The notes beneath the pieces were generated by a model. It was not told the origin of the DNA. It saw only the letters and a list, made by a program, of their open reading frames with translations, and ran no database searches. Positions 7,993-17,143 of a DNA stretch of 64,000 nucleotides are shown in pieces; within the stretch, counting starts at the first letter, position 1; each line of letters starts with the position of its first letter. The stretch is from contig NZ_JAKLJA010000021.1 of NCBI RefSeq assembly GCF_022213065.1, positions 1 to 64,000 on the forward strand, in the 5' to 3' direction. The position numbers and the translations under genes were made by a program. This DNA is from Paraburkholderia tagetis (GTDB taxonomy: Bacteria; Pseudomonadota; Gammaproteobacteria; Burkholderiales; Burkholderiaceae).

Positions 7993-8712
7993 ATGAATCC
8001 GATGCCGCTCGTGCTCTCCTGGCCCGACTGCGCCGGCCGGCTTGCCGTCGCCATCGTCGCGGGCACGCTGATCGGACTGAATCGCGGCGAGTCCGGCAAT
8101 GCCGCCGGGCTGCGCACGACCTTGCTCGTCTGCATTGCGGCCTGTCTCGCGATGCTTCAGGTGAACGTGCTCTTGCTTCAGCACGGCAAGGCGCAGGACT
8201 CCTTCGTCACGCTCGACCTGATGCGGCTGCCGCTCGGCATTCTCTCCGGTGTCGGTTTCATCGGCGCGGGCTCGATTCTGCGCAAGGATGGCCTCGTGCA
8301 AGGCGTCACCACTGCGGCGACGATGTGGTACGTCACGGTAATCGGACTTTGTGCGGGCGGCGGTCAGTACGCGCTCGCTGTGGCAGGCACGGTGCTCGGC
8401 ATGATCGTGCTGCAGACGCTCGAGCATGTCGAACACCGCCTGCGGCGCGGTCGCCGTGCACGCGTCACGGTGGGCCACGATGTCGGCGACGACGCGCGTC
8501 AACTGCTCGAAGAAGCGCTGCACGGCCGCCGCTGTCTCGTGGTTCCTCTGGGCGTCACGCATCAGGCCGGCGAAGGCGTGCCGCACGGACGCCTCGATGC
8601 GTCGTTCGAAGTGCGCTGGCAGGCAAGCCCCTATGACGATGCCGTTGAAATCGCGCTCTCGGGACTCGTCGCGCGTTTGCATAACGAGGCGTCGTGGTCC
8701 ATCGAGCGCTGA
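7993..8712 (+). CDS. MgtC/SapB family membrane protein
   Basis: This is a 239-residue protein from the ATG at 7993 (preceded by ggaga). The first 140 residues carry the MgtC/SapB domain: GTLIGLNRGESGNAAGLRTT, GILSGVGFIGAGSIL and the TTAATMWYV segment, with about four or five membrane helices. The soluble C-terminal domain (about 150-239) is ACT-like in position. Family members help bacteria cope with low magnesium or acid, and in pathogens modulate ATP synthase; the role here is not shown. The frame is open upstream to 7750, but the family alignment begins at MNPMPLVLSW. The 245 bp before it form a divergent promoter region with the Gly-rich gene. Confidence 0.88.
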   Translation: MNPMPLVLSWPDCAGRLAVAIVAGTLIGLNRGESGNAAGLRTTLLVCIAACLAMLQVNVLLLQHGKAQDSFVTLDLMRLPLGILSGVGFIGAGSILRKDGLVQGVTTAATMWYVTVIGLCAGGGQYALAVAGTVLGMIVLQTLEHVEHRLRRGRRARVTVGHDVGDDARQLLEEALHGRRCLVVPLGVTHQAGEGVPHGRLDASFEVRWQASPYDDAVEIALSGLVARLHNEASWSIER

Positions 8713-8798
8713 ACGCGCGGCGGCATTCGTATCATGAAGCAATTACGCGTAAGGCTTGAAATGGGGCGCATGACGCCCTGCCCATATGTGCCCTCCCT

Positions 8799-8825
8799 GT
8801 AGTGCATGTAGTGCGTGTAGTGCGC
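8799..8825. repeat. Three tandem 9-bp units (gtagtgcNN)
   Basis: Three copies of gtagtgc plus two variable bases lie head to tail in the convergent intergenic space between the MgtC-like gene and the ThDP enzyme gene. Confidence 0.8.
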
Positions 8826-8903
8826 GAGCGCCTGGCCGGCCCCTGTGCACGGACGCGCGTGCAATCAATCGGCGCGGTCAGTGCTCGCAGTTAGTGCTCG
8901 CGG

Positions 8904-10700
8904 TTAATGCTTCTTCCCCGGCAAGACCGTCGCCACCACCTGGCGCGCGGTATTCGCGATCACGCTGCCTTCGTCCGGGTCGCCCTCCATCAGCGCGCGC
9001 GCGAAGTGGCGCGCCTGCTCCATCGTCACGTGCGGCGGCAAGGGCGGCACCTCGGGGTCGGTCTTCACTTCGATCACCACGGGCCGCTTCGTAGCCAGCG
9101 CCTGCTCCCACGCCGCGCCAAGCTGTTCGGGATCGTCGACATAGATGCCCGTGAGCCCCAGCAACTCCGCAAAGCGGTGATAAGGCACATTCGGAATATC
9201 CTGCGAGGCCTCGAATTTAGGATCCCCCATCATTACGCGTTGCTCCCAGGTAACCTGATTCAGGTCCTCGTTGTTGAACACCGCGCAGATCCAGCGCGGG
9301 TCGGCCCAGTCGCGCCAGTACTTCGACACGGTGATGAGCTCCGCCATGTTGTTCATCTGCATCGCGCCGTCGCCCACGAGGGCGATCACGGGCCGCTCCG
9401 GATACGCGAGCTTGGCCGCGATCGCATAAGGCACCGCCGCGCCCATCGACGCAAGCCCGCCCGAAAGCGAGCACATCATGCCGCGCCGGATCTTGAGGTC
9501 GCGCGCATACCAGTTTGCGCATGAGCCGGAATCGCTCGTGACGATCGCACCATCGGGCAGGCGCGGCGAGAGTTCGGTCACCACGCGCTGCGGATTGACC
9601 TTGCCGTTCGTCTTCGCATGCGCGCGCTCGTCGAGCACGCGTTGCCAGCGCCCGCCCGCATGCACGATACGATCGCGCCAGCTATGCGCATCCTTCTGTT
9701 CGAGGAGCGGCAGCAGCGCGCGCAAAGTGGCCGCGCTGTCGCCCACGAGACACAACTCCATCGGATATCGCACGCTCAGCATGCCAGGGTCGATGTCGAT
9801 CTGCACGGCGCGCGCGTCGCCTTCCTTCGGCAGGAACTCCGAATACGGAAAGCCCGAGCCGATCATCAGGAGCGTGTCGCATGCGGACATCATCTCGTCG
9901 GTGGGCTTGGTGCCGAGCAAGCCGATCGACCCCGTGACCCAAGGCAGGTCGTCGGGCAGCACGGCCTTGCCGAGCAGCGCCTTGGCCACGCCCGCGTGCA
10001 GCCGCTCGGCCACGGCGATCACCTCGTCGGTGGCGTTGAGCGCGCCGGCGCCCACGAGTATCGCCACGCGGCGCCCCGCGTTGAGCACGTCGGCTGCGCG
10101 CTTGAGGTCCGCTTCGCGCGGCACGACCTCGGGCGCTGCGTAGCCCACGCCCGAGTGCGCGGTGCCATGCTTGCGCGCGGGCGGCTCGTACTCGAGCTCC
10201 TGCAAGTCGTTCGGCAGCACGATGGCCGTGACGGTGCGGCGCGAAAGCGCGATGCGCACCGCGCGGTCGATCACGTGGCGCACCTGTGCCGGCACGACCG
10301 CCTGCTGCACGTAAGCGCCGGCCACGTCCTTGAACATCGAGACCAGATCGAGCTCCTGCTGGTAGTGCGCGCCCAGCGCCGCGCGCGCCTGCTGGCCCAC
10401 GATGGCGAGCACCGGCATGTGATCGAGCCGCGCATCGTAGAGGCCAGTGAGCAGATGCGACGCACCCGGCCCGGACGTGGCGATGCACACGCCCAACTCG
10501 CCCGTGAATTTCGCATGCGCGCTCGCCATGAAGGCCGCCATTTCCTCGTGGCGCGCCTGCACGAAACCGATCTTGTCGCCGGCGCGCCGAAGCGCACCGA
10601 ATACGCCGTTGATACCGTCGCCCGGATAGCCGAAGATGCGCCGCACGCCCCACTCGTGCAGCCGTTCGACGATGAAGTCGCTGACCGTGGTCGTCGCCAT
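8904..10700 (-). CDS. Thiamine-pyrophosphate enzyme, PoxB-like pyruvate oxidase family
   Basis: This 598-residue cytosolic or peripheral membrane protein has the three-domain fold of ThDP-dependent oxidases and decarboxylases. The N-terminal PYR domain carries the catalytic Glu in QARHEEMAAFMA. A central domain follows (about 190-330), then a C-terminal PP domain with the ThDP motif GDGAMQMNNMAEL. The closest family is pyruvate dehydrogenase (quinone) or acetolactate-synthase-like stress enzymes, which oxidise pyruvate to acetate and CO2. The substrate is not certain. Start at 10700 follows agaaggaga. It lies downstream of the catalase gene on the same strand with a 94-bp gap, so co-transcription is possible. 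Confidence 0.87.
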   Translation of the reverse strand: MATTTVSDFIVERLHEWGVRRIFGYPGDGINGVFGALRRAGDKIGFVQARHEEMAAFMASAHAKFTGELGVCIATSGPGASHLLTGLYDARLDHMPVLAIVGQQARAALGAHYQQELDLVSMFKDVAGAYVQQAVVPAQVRHVIDRAVRIALSRRTVTAIVLPNDLQELEYEPPARKHGTAHSGVGYAAPEVVPREADLKRAADVLNAGRRVAILVGAGALNATDEVIAVAERLHAGVAKALLGKAVLPDDLPWVTGSIGLLGTKPTDEMMSACDTLLMIGSGFPYSEFLPKEGDARAVQIDIDPGMLSVRYPMELCLVGDSAATLRALLPLLEQKDAHSWRDRIVHAGGRWQRVLDERAHAKTNGKVNPQRVVTELSPRLPDGAIVTSDSGSCANWYARDLKIRRGMMCSLSGGLASMGAAVPYAIAAKLAYPERPVIALVGDGAMQMNNMAELITVSKYWRDWADPRWICAVFNNEDLNQVTWEQRVMMGDPKFEASQDIPNVPYHRFAELLGLTGIYVDDPEQLGAAWEQALATKRPVVIEVKTDPEVPPLPPHVTMEQARHFARALMEGDPDEGSVIANTARQVVATVLPGKKH

Positions 10701-10794
10701 TTCTCCTTCTCCCGATAGAAGTTCGCACGATCGCTCTCACGCAAGCGTCGCGCCTGGCACGCTGGCGCGCGCTCAACACGAAGCGCGCGTGCGC

Positions 10795-12921
10795 TCAAGC
10801 CGACACCGACTCCGCTTGCGCCGCGCGCGACCAGATGCGGTGCTGCCCCGCCGCGTCGATGAACGCCCTGAGCACGTTCGCCACGTCGGCGACGTCGCCG
10901 TGCGCCACGCCGTCTGCCGGGTCGGGCAGTTGCGCCGCGCTCAAGAGCAGGCGTCCCGTGTCCACGGCGCCAAGCGCTTTCAGATGCTTGAACGCTTCGC
11001 TCACGAAGTGGCGTGCGTCGCCCGACTTCGCGAGCGTCTGCGCGGCCTGCTCGCCGCCGGGCACGAACACCGCGTCGAACATCACCGAGGGCATGCCCGC
11101 AATAGTCGCGTCGGGCACGAGGCCATCGATGGCTTCAAACGTCGGCGCCACGAGCAAAGCCTTCGCACCGGCCTTTTCAAATTCGTCGCGCAGTTGGCGG
11201 ATCATCGCGCCATCGCCGCCCGGCGCGCTCAGCAGCGCGATCTTGCGCGTCGCGATGCCGGGCTTCACGCGGTTGAGCAGGCTGAGCGCCGGCGAAGCAG
11301 GTGGCTGCGCGTTACCCGCCTTACCCGCACTGCCAGCGTTGCCCGCCTTGCTGCCGGGCTTCGGCGCGGGCATCCCCAGCGCTTTGGCGACACGCGCGGC
11401 AAGATCGGCGTCGATGTTCGCGAGAATCTCATTGACGACGCGCTCGCGTATCTCCGGCTTCGTGACCTTGCCGAGTTCGAACGAATACGCGCTCACGATA
11501 TGCGCCTGCTCGGGCTCGGACATGCTCCGATAGAACATCGTCGCCTGCGAGAAGTGATCGGCGAACGAATCGCTGCGCACGCGGATCTTCGCGCCCTCCA
11601 TACGTTCCTGATAGCTCTCGAAGCCGCCAGCCTCGGGCTTCGTCTCCTTCGGCCAGCCCTCGCTCACCGAATTGGGCTCGTAAGACGCCTGGCCAACGGC
11701 AATCGTTTGCCGGTGCATGGCATCACGCTGATTGTTGTGGAAGGGGCAAAGCGGCCGGTTGATCGGAATCTCGTGGAAATTGGGGCCGCCGAGCCGACTG
11801 ATCTGCGTATCGGTATAGGAGAACAAACGCCCCTGCAAGAGCGGGTCGTTCGTGAAGTCGATGCCCGGCACGATGTGGCCCGGATGAAACGCCACCTGTT
11901 CGGTCTGCGCAAAGAAGTTGTCGGGATTGCGGTTGAGCGTCATCTTGCCGATGAGTTTCACGGGCACCTGTTCCTCGGGAACGAGCTTCGTGGGATCGAG
12001 CAGATCGAAGCCGAATTTATGCTCGTCGGCCTCTTCGATGACTTGCACGCCCAGTTCGAACTCTGGAAAGTCGCCGCGCTCGATGGCCTCCCACAAATCG
12101 CGCCGGTGAAAATCGGGGTCCTTGCCGGCGATCTTTTGCGCCTCGTCCCAGACGAACGAATACGACCCGAGCACGGGGCGCCAGTGCCATTTGATAAAGC
12201 GTGCCTTGCCGTGGGCATTAATGAGCCTGAACGTGTGCACGCCGAAGCCCTCCATCATGCGCAGGCTCCTCGGAATCGCGCGGTCCGACATCGCCCAGAT
12301 GACGGTGTGCGCACTCTCGGGCACGAGCGAGACGAAATCCCAGAACGTGTCGTGCGCAGTGCCGCCAGTGGGCATTTCATCGGGCGCCTCGGGCTTCACC
12401 GCGTGAACGAAGTCGGGAAACTTGATGGCATCCTGAATAAAGAAAACCGGCACATTATTGCCCACCAGATCGAAATTGCCTTCTTCCGTGTAGAACTTGG
12501 TGGCGAAACCGCGAATATCGCGCACGGTGTCCGCCGAACCTCGCGGCCCTTGCACCGTTGAAAAGCGCACGTAGACTGGCGTGGTTTTGGCTGGATCCTG
12601 GAGAAAAGCCGCGCGCGTGAGTTCGGCCTGCGATTCGTAAACCTGAAAAACGCCATGCGCCGCCGATCCGCGCGCGTGGACGATGCGCTCGGGGATGCGC
12701 TCGTGATCGAAGTGCGTGATCTTCTCGCGCATGATGAAGTCTTCGAGCAGCGAGGGGCCGCGTGGGCCTGCGCGCAGGGTGTTCTGGTTGTCGGAGATCT
12801 TTACGCCCTGGTTCGTGCGCAGTGCCTCGCCTTGCGGGTGCGAGCGGAATGTATCGAGTTGCTGTGATTTTGGGTCGGCTGGCGCGGGCTGTGGGTTGTG
12901 GGGTGGTTTGCGGTGTGGCAT
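10795..12921 (-). CDS. katE: Large-subunit haem catalase HPII with C-terminal DJ-1/PfpI-like domain
   Basis: This 708-residue enzyme disproportionates hydrogen peroxide. The catalase core (about 70-520) shows the distal His segment HARGSAAHGVFQVYES, the Asn region FDLVGNNVPVFFIQD and the proximal haem Tyr in RLFSYTDTQISRLG. A Gly-Ala-Asn rich linker (GSKAGNAGSAGKAGNAQ) follows, then the flavodoxin/PfpI-like C-terminal domain typical of long-subunit catalases (ALLSAPGGDGAMIRQL). The ATG at 12921 has an aaggag site and is preferred over the one at 12948. Palindromic copy C lies about 90 bp upstream. The following minus-strand gene is the PoxB-like enzyme, consistent with a stress context. Confidence 0.95.
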   Translation of the reverse strand: MPHRKPPHNPQPAPADPKSQQLDTFRSHPQGEALRTNQGVKISDNQNTLRAGPRGPSLLEDFIMREKITHFDHERIPERIVHARGSAAHGVFQVYESQAELTRAAFLQDPAKTTPVYVRFSTVQGPRGSADTVRDIRGFATKFYTEEGNFDLVGNNVPVFFIQDAIKFPDFVHAVKPEAPDEMPTGGTAHDTFWDFVSLVPESAHTVIWAMSDRAIPRSLRMMEGFGVHTFRLINAHGKARFIKWHWRPVLGSYSFVWDEAQKIAGKDPDFHRRDLWEAIERGDFPEFELGVQVIEEADEHKFGFDLLDPTKLVPEEQVPVKLIGKMTLNRNPDNFFAQTEQVAFHPGHIVPGIDFTNDPLLQGRLFSYTDTQISRLGGPNFHEIPINRPLCPFHNNQRDAMHRQTIAVGQASYEPNSVSEGWPKETKPEAGGFESYQERMEGAKIRVRSDSFADHFSQATMFYRSMSEPEQAHIVSAYSFELGKVTKPEIRERVVNEILANIDADLAARVAKALGMPAPKPGSKAGNAGSAGKAGNAQPPASPALSLLNRVKPGIATRKIALLSAPGGDGAMIRQLRDEFEKAGAKALLVAPTFEAIDGLVPDATIAGMPSVMFDAVFVPGGEQAAQTLAKSGDARHFVSEAFKHLKALGAVDTGRLLLSAAQLPDPADGVAHGDVADVANVLRAFIDAAGQHRIWSRAAQAESVSA

Positions 12922-13007
12922 GCGTGCTCCTTGTGGGTGCGTGAGCATGCTCGTTACGCAAGCGATGTACCTCTTTTTTTTGGTGAGGGTTTGGAGGCGG
13001 TTGTTGT

Positions 13008-13556
13008 CGCGTTTCCTTGTGTTCGTGGTGGTCTATTAGTGTTGCCCCTGTGCGGGGCGGCACCTACTTTTCTTTGCAGCCGCAAAGAAAAGTAGGCAAA
13101 AGAAAGCGGCTCAAACCGCTAGTGTGACGCCGTCCACCTCTTGCCGTTAATCGGAGCGGTTCCGGAGCGTCTGTCGCCACGCGCCGTACAACAGAGTGAC
13201 TAAGGACTCATTCCTCCGGCGGCGCTGCGCGCGCCGTGGGGCATAACCCAAAACCAGGGGGGTGCATGTGCATTCGCATTCGCCTACCCAGGCAGTACTC
13301 ATGGTTTCCCATGCAGACCCGACCGCTGCGCGCGTAGCGAGCGGCGGGATGAATGAGCCCTTTGTCACTAACATTGAAGGTGCGAGATGACGGATGCTCC
13401 GGAACCACTTCGATTAACGGCAAGAGGTGGACGGCGTCATACTAGCGGTTTGAGCGGCTTTCTTTTGCCTACTTTTCTTTGCCGCTGCAAAGAAAAGTAG
13501 GTGCCGCCCCGCACAGGGGCAACACTAATAGACCACCGCGAATACAAGGAAACGCG
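13008..13556. repeat. Palindromic intergenic element, copy C (549 bp)
   Basis: This is a full-length copy with the same length and orientation as copy B, and the same centre (the run from ccaggggggtgc to ggtttcccatg). Arms lie at about 13008-13130 and 13434-13556, with the usual internal hairpins. It separates the katE start from a small plus-strand gene at 13839. The 282 bp after it show no gene and should contain that gene's promoter. Confidence 0.92.
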
Positions 13557-13838
13557 AAAAAAAACAAGTCCGAAACCGGCACATTACGGACAGGCCCCGA
13601 CCATATACTTTTTAACCTTTCCAGCCGTATCCTTCATATATTCCTCTCCCGGCCAGAGTCGCCACTTAGCGATCCACAAGGTACGGCGAGCCGGCAGCAG
13701 TCGGCAACATCAACCACCAAATATCGCACGTCCCACGCAAGCCCGATCGCGGGGGAGAGGCATTCGCCTTTCAGGCAAATCAGTACCTAATTCATAAAGC
13801 GGTAAAAACCGCGTGTCATGCATGATCAGGAGACAAAA

Positions 13839-14039
13839 ATGCTGAGCCCTCACGAAATCGCGGCGCTCATGCTGGTGAAGGCGTCGCCCGACCAGATCGA
13901 CCCCAATCGCGAAGAACTCGACACACTGCTCAAGCAACAACTCGTCTCGCTCGAGCCGCTTGCATCGGGCGCGCATCGTCCGCGTGTCACGAATGTGGGC
14001 GAATCCCTGCTGCAAGCCATGATGTGCAGACGAATGTAA
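13839..14039 (+). CDS. Small protein of unknown function upstream of CheB
   Basis: This 66-residue acidic, soluble protein begins MLSPHEIAALMLVKASPDQI. The ATG at 13839 has a caggaga ribosome site at the right distance; an in-frame Met at 13818 is less well placed. It contains a Leu/Asp-rich helix (REELDTLLKQQLVSLE) and a conserved-looking tail (RVTNVGESLL), which resembles short winged-helix endings. No family is recognised. It lies about 97 bp before the CheB-like gene on the same strand and may be co-transcribed. Confidence 0.65.
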   Translation: MLSPHEIAALMLVKASPDQIDPNREELDTLLKQQLVSLEPLASGAHRPRVTNVGESLLQAMMCRRM

Positions 14040-14135
14040 AAGGAAAAGGCGCGCGTAGCAGACGCAGTAGTAGCACGCATGGCGAGCGCGCTCATAACAG
14101 GCGCGCCGCTTGCGGATCTCGTCGAAGGAGGGTTT

Positions 14136-15125
14136 ATGAATCGACGAGACATTCTGGTAATTGGCGGCTCCCGAGGCGCGTTCAACGTGCTGAGGCTACT
14201 CGCCATGACGTTGCCTGTGGAACTGCCAGCCGCCGTGTGCATCGTGCTGCACGTTGGCAGGCACGATAGCGTCTTGCCTACGCTAATGTCGCGCTGGGGT
14301 CGCCTGCCCGCGAGCCATCCCGCCAACGGCGAGATGTTTGCGAAGGGCAGAATCTATATCGCGCCACCGGACCGCCATCTGCTGCTCTCGCCGCAATGCC
14401 GGCTGCTGCTCGACGATGGCGCCGCCGAAAACTTCACGCGCCCCGCCGTCGACCCGCTGTTCCGCTCGGCGGCGCATCACTATGGCGCGCGCGTGGTGGG
14501 CGTCGTCCTCAGTGGCGATCTCGACGATGGCGCGGCCGGACTCGCGGCCATTCGCGCCCACGGCGGCTACGGCATCGTGCAGGAGCCCGCCGACTGCGAA
14601 ACCGCTTCGATGCCGCGCGCGGCCCTCGCGGCTGCGGGCGCTGACGCCATTGTCGGCGCCGAACAGCTCACGCAACAGATCATTGCCGCACTCGACGGCG
14701 CCCCTCGCAAGGAGCCGATCCCCATGAACACGCCAATACTCGATCTCGAGGCCCGCGTCGCACAGCGCGCGGTGGTGCAGCCCGAGGAACTGGATCAGAT
14801 CGGCGAACGCTCGCCACTCACCTGCCCCGACTGCGGCGGTACTTTGTGGCGCATTCGCGATGACCATCCGCTGCGATACCGCTGCCATACCGGGCACGCG
14901 TTCAGTGCGCTCTCGCTCGCCGAAGGCCACGAAAAAGTCGAGGAAAACGCCATCTGGACGGCGATTCGCGCGCTCAACGAACGCATCATCTTCGCGCGCG
15001 AGCGGCAACTGTGGGCGCAACGCGTCGGCGACAAGAAGCAAATGGACATCGAGCAGGCGCGCATCGACGAAGGCACCACGCTGGCGCAAACGCTAGGCGA
15101 GCTATTGAAAAGCGCGGCCCCCTGA
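14136..15125 (+). CDS. Orphan CheB-type methylesterase with C-terminal zinc-ribbon-like tail
   Basis: This 329-residue protein has a CheB catalytic domain at residues 1-190 and no receiver domain. The Ser-His-Asp triad is visible as GGSRGAF (Ser11), VLHVGRHD and SGDLDDG. CheB enzymes remove methyl esters or amides from glutamates of chemoreceptors. The C-terminal 110 residues carry CPDCGG and CHTGH, a possible zinc site, then a helical segment. No receptor, CheA or CheR gene is nearby, so a non-chemotaxis target is possible. The start at 14136 follows aaggaggg; the frame is open to 14079 but lacks a site there. Confidence 0.85.
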   Translation: MNRRDILVIGGSRGAFNVLRLLAMTLPVELPAAVCIVLHVGRHDSVLPTLMSRWGRLPASHPANGEMFAKGRIYIAPPDRHLLLSPQCRLLLDDGAAENFTRPAVDPLFRSAAHHYGARVVGVVLSGDLDDGAAGLAAIRAHGGYGIVQEPADCETASMPRAALAAAGADAIVGAEQLTQQIIAALDGAPRKEPIPMNTPILDLEARVAQRAVVQPEELDQIGERSPLTCPDCGGTLWRIRDDHPLRYRCHTGHAFSALSLAEGHEKVEENAIWTAIRALNERIIFARERQLWAQRVGDKKQMDIEQARIDEGTTLAQTLGELLKSAAP

Positions 15126-15152
15126 CGAGCGGTGAGCGCGATCTAACGCCAG

Positions 15153-15416
15153 TCAGCCAAACAGCACGTGCTTGCTGCTGCGCGCCGAGTTGCCCGTGCG
15201 GCCTGCAAGCACGGCGTCGAGCTTGCGCAATTGTTCTTCGCGACGCAGCCGGAGCCGGGCCACGTCCTCCCGTAAAATGACGCGCGCTTCATTTAGCCAG
15301 GGTTCCATGGGATCTTCGGCGCTGCGTTCCATCTCCGTAAGGCGGTTGGTGCGGATCTTGATTTCCGCGTCGATGTTCAGGACTGTCACTAGCATATCTC
15401 CGGCCAGCTGATTCAT
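15153..15416 (-). CDS. Small charged helical protein of unknown function
   Basis: This 87-residue protein is rich in Arg and Glu and probably forms a coiled-coil-like helical hairpin (KIRTNRLTEMERSAED then REDVARLRLRREEQLRKL). The ATG at 15416 has a gggag site eight bases upstream. A TTG 15 bases earlier is less likely. It ends 28 bp from the CheB stop, so the two genes converge. No family is recognised. Confidence 0.6.
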   Translation of the reverse strand: MNQLAGDMLVTVLNIDAEIKIRTNRLTEMERSAEDPMEPWLNEARVILREDVARLRLRREEQLRKLDAVLAGRTGNSARSSKHVLFG

Positions 15417-15743
15417 CTTATGTGCTCCCAATCATCTTATTTAGGTCGTTATCCCTGCCTTTCGGACACATTCGCGGGCGGGCGATGCACCGTTTAACGG
15501 CAGTGGGAGCGCCAGTATAAATAGCTGTTTTAACGCATGGATCGTCCGTAAAACATGGGTATCGGACACCTTCGGCGAGCCTAAAAATCAGATAAATAGC
15601 CTGCGCCCGCACCGAAAGGCCTTCAAGGGATCATTTTGAAATGTTTGGAATGCGTACTGGATTCGGCACCCATTTATTACACGTTCGCGAAACTTTTTTG
15701 TCGGATGAAAAAAGATGCTCGCGCACCATTCTCACCACGAAAC
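15417..15743. other. Intergenic stretch of 327 bp without a recognised gene
   Basis: This stretch is less GC-rich than its surroundings, with AT-rich patches (gtataaatagctgttttaac, aacttttttgtcggatgaaaaaag). It should hold the promoter of the small minus-strand gene at 15416 and the terminator of the CHAD gene. The inverted pair ttttttgtc / gatgaaaaaa near 15691-15713, just beyond the CHAD stop, is a weak terminator candidate. No convincing ORF is seen. Confidence 0.5.
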
Positions 15744-16559
15744 TCAGCCGAGCACTTTTGAGGCAGCACGTTGGCGGCGCCTGCTTTCCTTGCCAAGTTT
15801 CTTGAGCGCGGCCTGCGCAGCCGCATCGTCAGCGAAGACATCGCGATGGTCTTTCAGAAGCCGTTGCGTGGCTACGGAATCATTCAGATTACCAAAACGC
15901 TTCTGAATCTTCTTCAATGCTTTCAGCCGCTTTCGGTAACCATGCGCGGCCATGGGCGCAAAAAACTCCAACAGGTACCGCAGCTTCTTCGCGCCCTTGC
16001 GCACGTCATGCCAGGCGGCGTATTCGCCTCGGCTCGCCTTGCGTGCGTAACGAATGCGCTTGTCGAGCGTGTCGCGCGCCGCGCGCAAACGTTTGCGCGC
16101 GAAGCGCCTGACCGGCGTGCGTGCGCGCGCGGTGTTCAGGCCGGCCCTCACGCTGTTCAGCATGTCCGGCAGCGTATGTTTGAGATCGGCGGCCGACAGC
16201 ACGACGCCCACGCGCTTGCGCGCTTCCCGGCGCATGGCATCGAGCCGCACGCTGGGCAGCTCGATGCCTTCGGCCTGGAGTTGTATCGCGGCGATGTCCC
16301 AGTCGCGCGCTTCGCCAGCCGCGGCGGCCACACGCCTGAGAAACGCCCGCTCACGCTCGACGGCGTCGCGATCGAGCAGCGGTCGCCACGCCCACAACAG
16401 CGTGCGCAGGCGCCGCAACGCCACGCGCAACTGATGGAGATTCTCCGCAGCGTCATCGCCGTGCGCGTCAAAATGGATTGCCTCGTCGATGAGCGGTTTC
16501 GCGAGGCAGGAAAATTGCGCCCGGGCGTCGCCCTGTCGGTCTGCTTTATTCATCGCCAT
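15744..16559 (-). CDS. CHAD domain protein
   Basis: This 271-residue cytosolic protein is made almost wholly of one CHAD domain: a helical bundle with conserved His and many Arg/Lys (NLHQLRVALRRLRTLL near residue 40, ARDWDIAAIQLQ, WHDVRKGAKKLRYLLEFF near 190). CHAD proteins bind inorganic polyphosphate through these basic surfaces. No CYTH/triphosphatase domain is attached. It stands alone between a 327-bp intergenic space and the second Gly-rich gene. Start at 16559; a Met two codons later is equally possible. Confidence 0.88.
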   Translation of the reverse strand: MAMNKADRQGDARAQFSCLAKPLIDEAIHFDAHGDDAAENLHQLRVALRRLRTLLWAWRPLLDRDAVERERAFLRRVAAAAGEARDWDIAAIQLQAEGIELPSVRLDAMRREARKRVGVVLSAADLKHTLPDMLNSVRAGLNTARARTPVRRFARKRLRAARDTLDKRIRYARKASRGEYAAWHDVRKGAKKLRYLLEFFAPMAAHGYRKRLKALKKIQKRFGNLNDSVATQRLLKDHRDVFADDAAAQAALKKLGKESRRRQRAASKVLG

Positions 16560-16637
16560 GACTCGTTGGCTTCGCGCTTCATGCGTTCACCGATTCCCGG
16601 CACGCCGCGGAGAATGCTACTGAGCGGTATGAGCACG

Positions 16638-17021
16638 TTACGGCGACGTGTTCGGTGTCGCAGATCCCGTGTTCCCTCTGTTCATATTGCTGCCGCCGCT
16701 TTGGTCCGGATAGGTCGATGGCGCGGGGTTCGGTGTCGCCCCCGTGCCGCTTCCCATACCGCCGCCGGTGCCGGTCACGCCGGGCGAGCCATAGCCGCTG
16801 TCGTTTGCCTGGCCAGCCATGCCGGTCCTGCCATGGGGTACGACGCCTGCCGCCCCACCAGCATTCCCGCCGCCAGCCCCTGTTCCGTTACTGCTCGGGC
16901 CGCCACCCGTTGCGCCGGCTCCTGCGCCGGCTCCTGAACCTGCGCCTCCAGCAGCATAGGCCGCTCCGGACAATAACAACGCGATCACACATGTCGCAGT
17001 CTTCATCGTCGAATAACCCAT
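16638..17021 (-). CDS. Small glycine-rich exported protein, second of its kind
   Basis: This 127-residue protein has a signal peptide (KTATCVIALLLSGAAYA, ending near residue 23) and an almost entirely Gly/Ala/Thr/Ser mature region with GAGAGAG and TGGGMGSGTG runs. It has the same size and design as the product of 7364-7747. The ATG at 17021 follows aaggag at the right spacing. No domain or motif suggests a function. It is probably periplasmic or surface-located. Confidence 0.72.
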   Translation of the reverse strand: MGYSTMKTATCVIALLLSGAAYAAGGAGSGAGAGAGATGGGPSSNGTGAGGGNAGGAAGVVPHGRTGMAGQANDSGYGSPGVTGTGGGMGSGTGATPNPAPSTYPDQSGGSNMNRGNTGSATPNTSP

Positions 17022-17143
17022 TAGTCGTACTCCTTAAAAATCAGTCGTACCCTTGGATACCGGATTGGAAATGCGACGTCCCATTGCCACCGGACCGCCG
17101 CGCCTGCAATAAGGGCGCGCAAACCCCATGCCGTGCGAATTCA

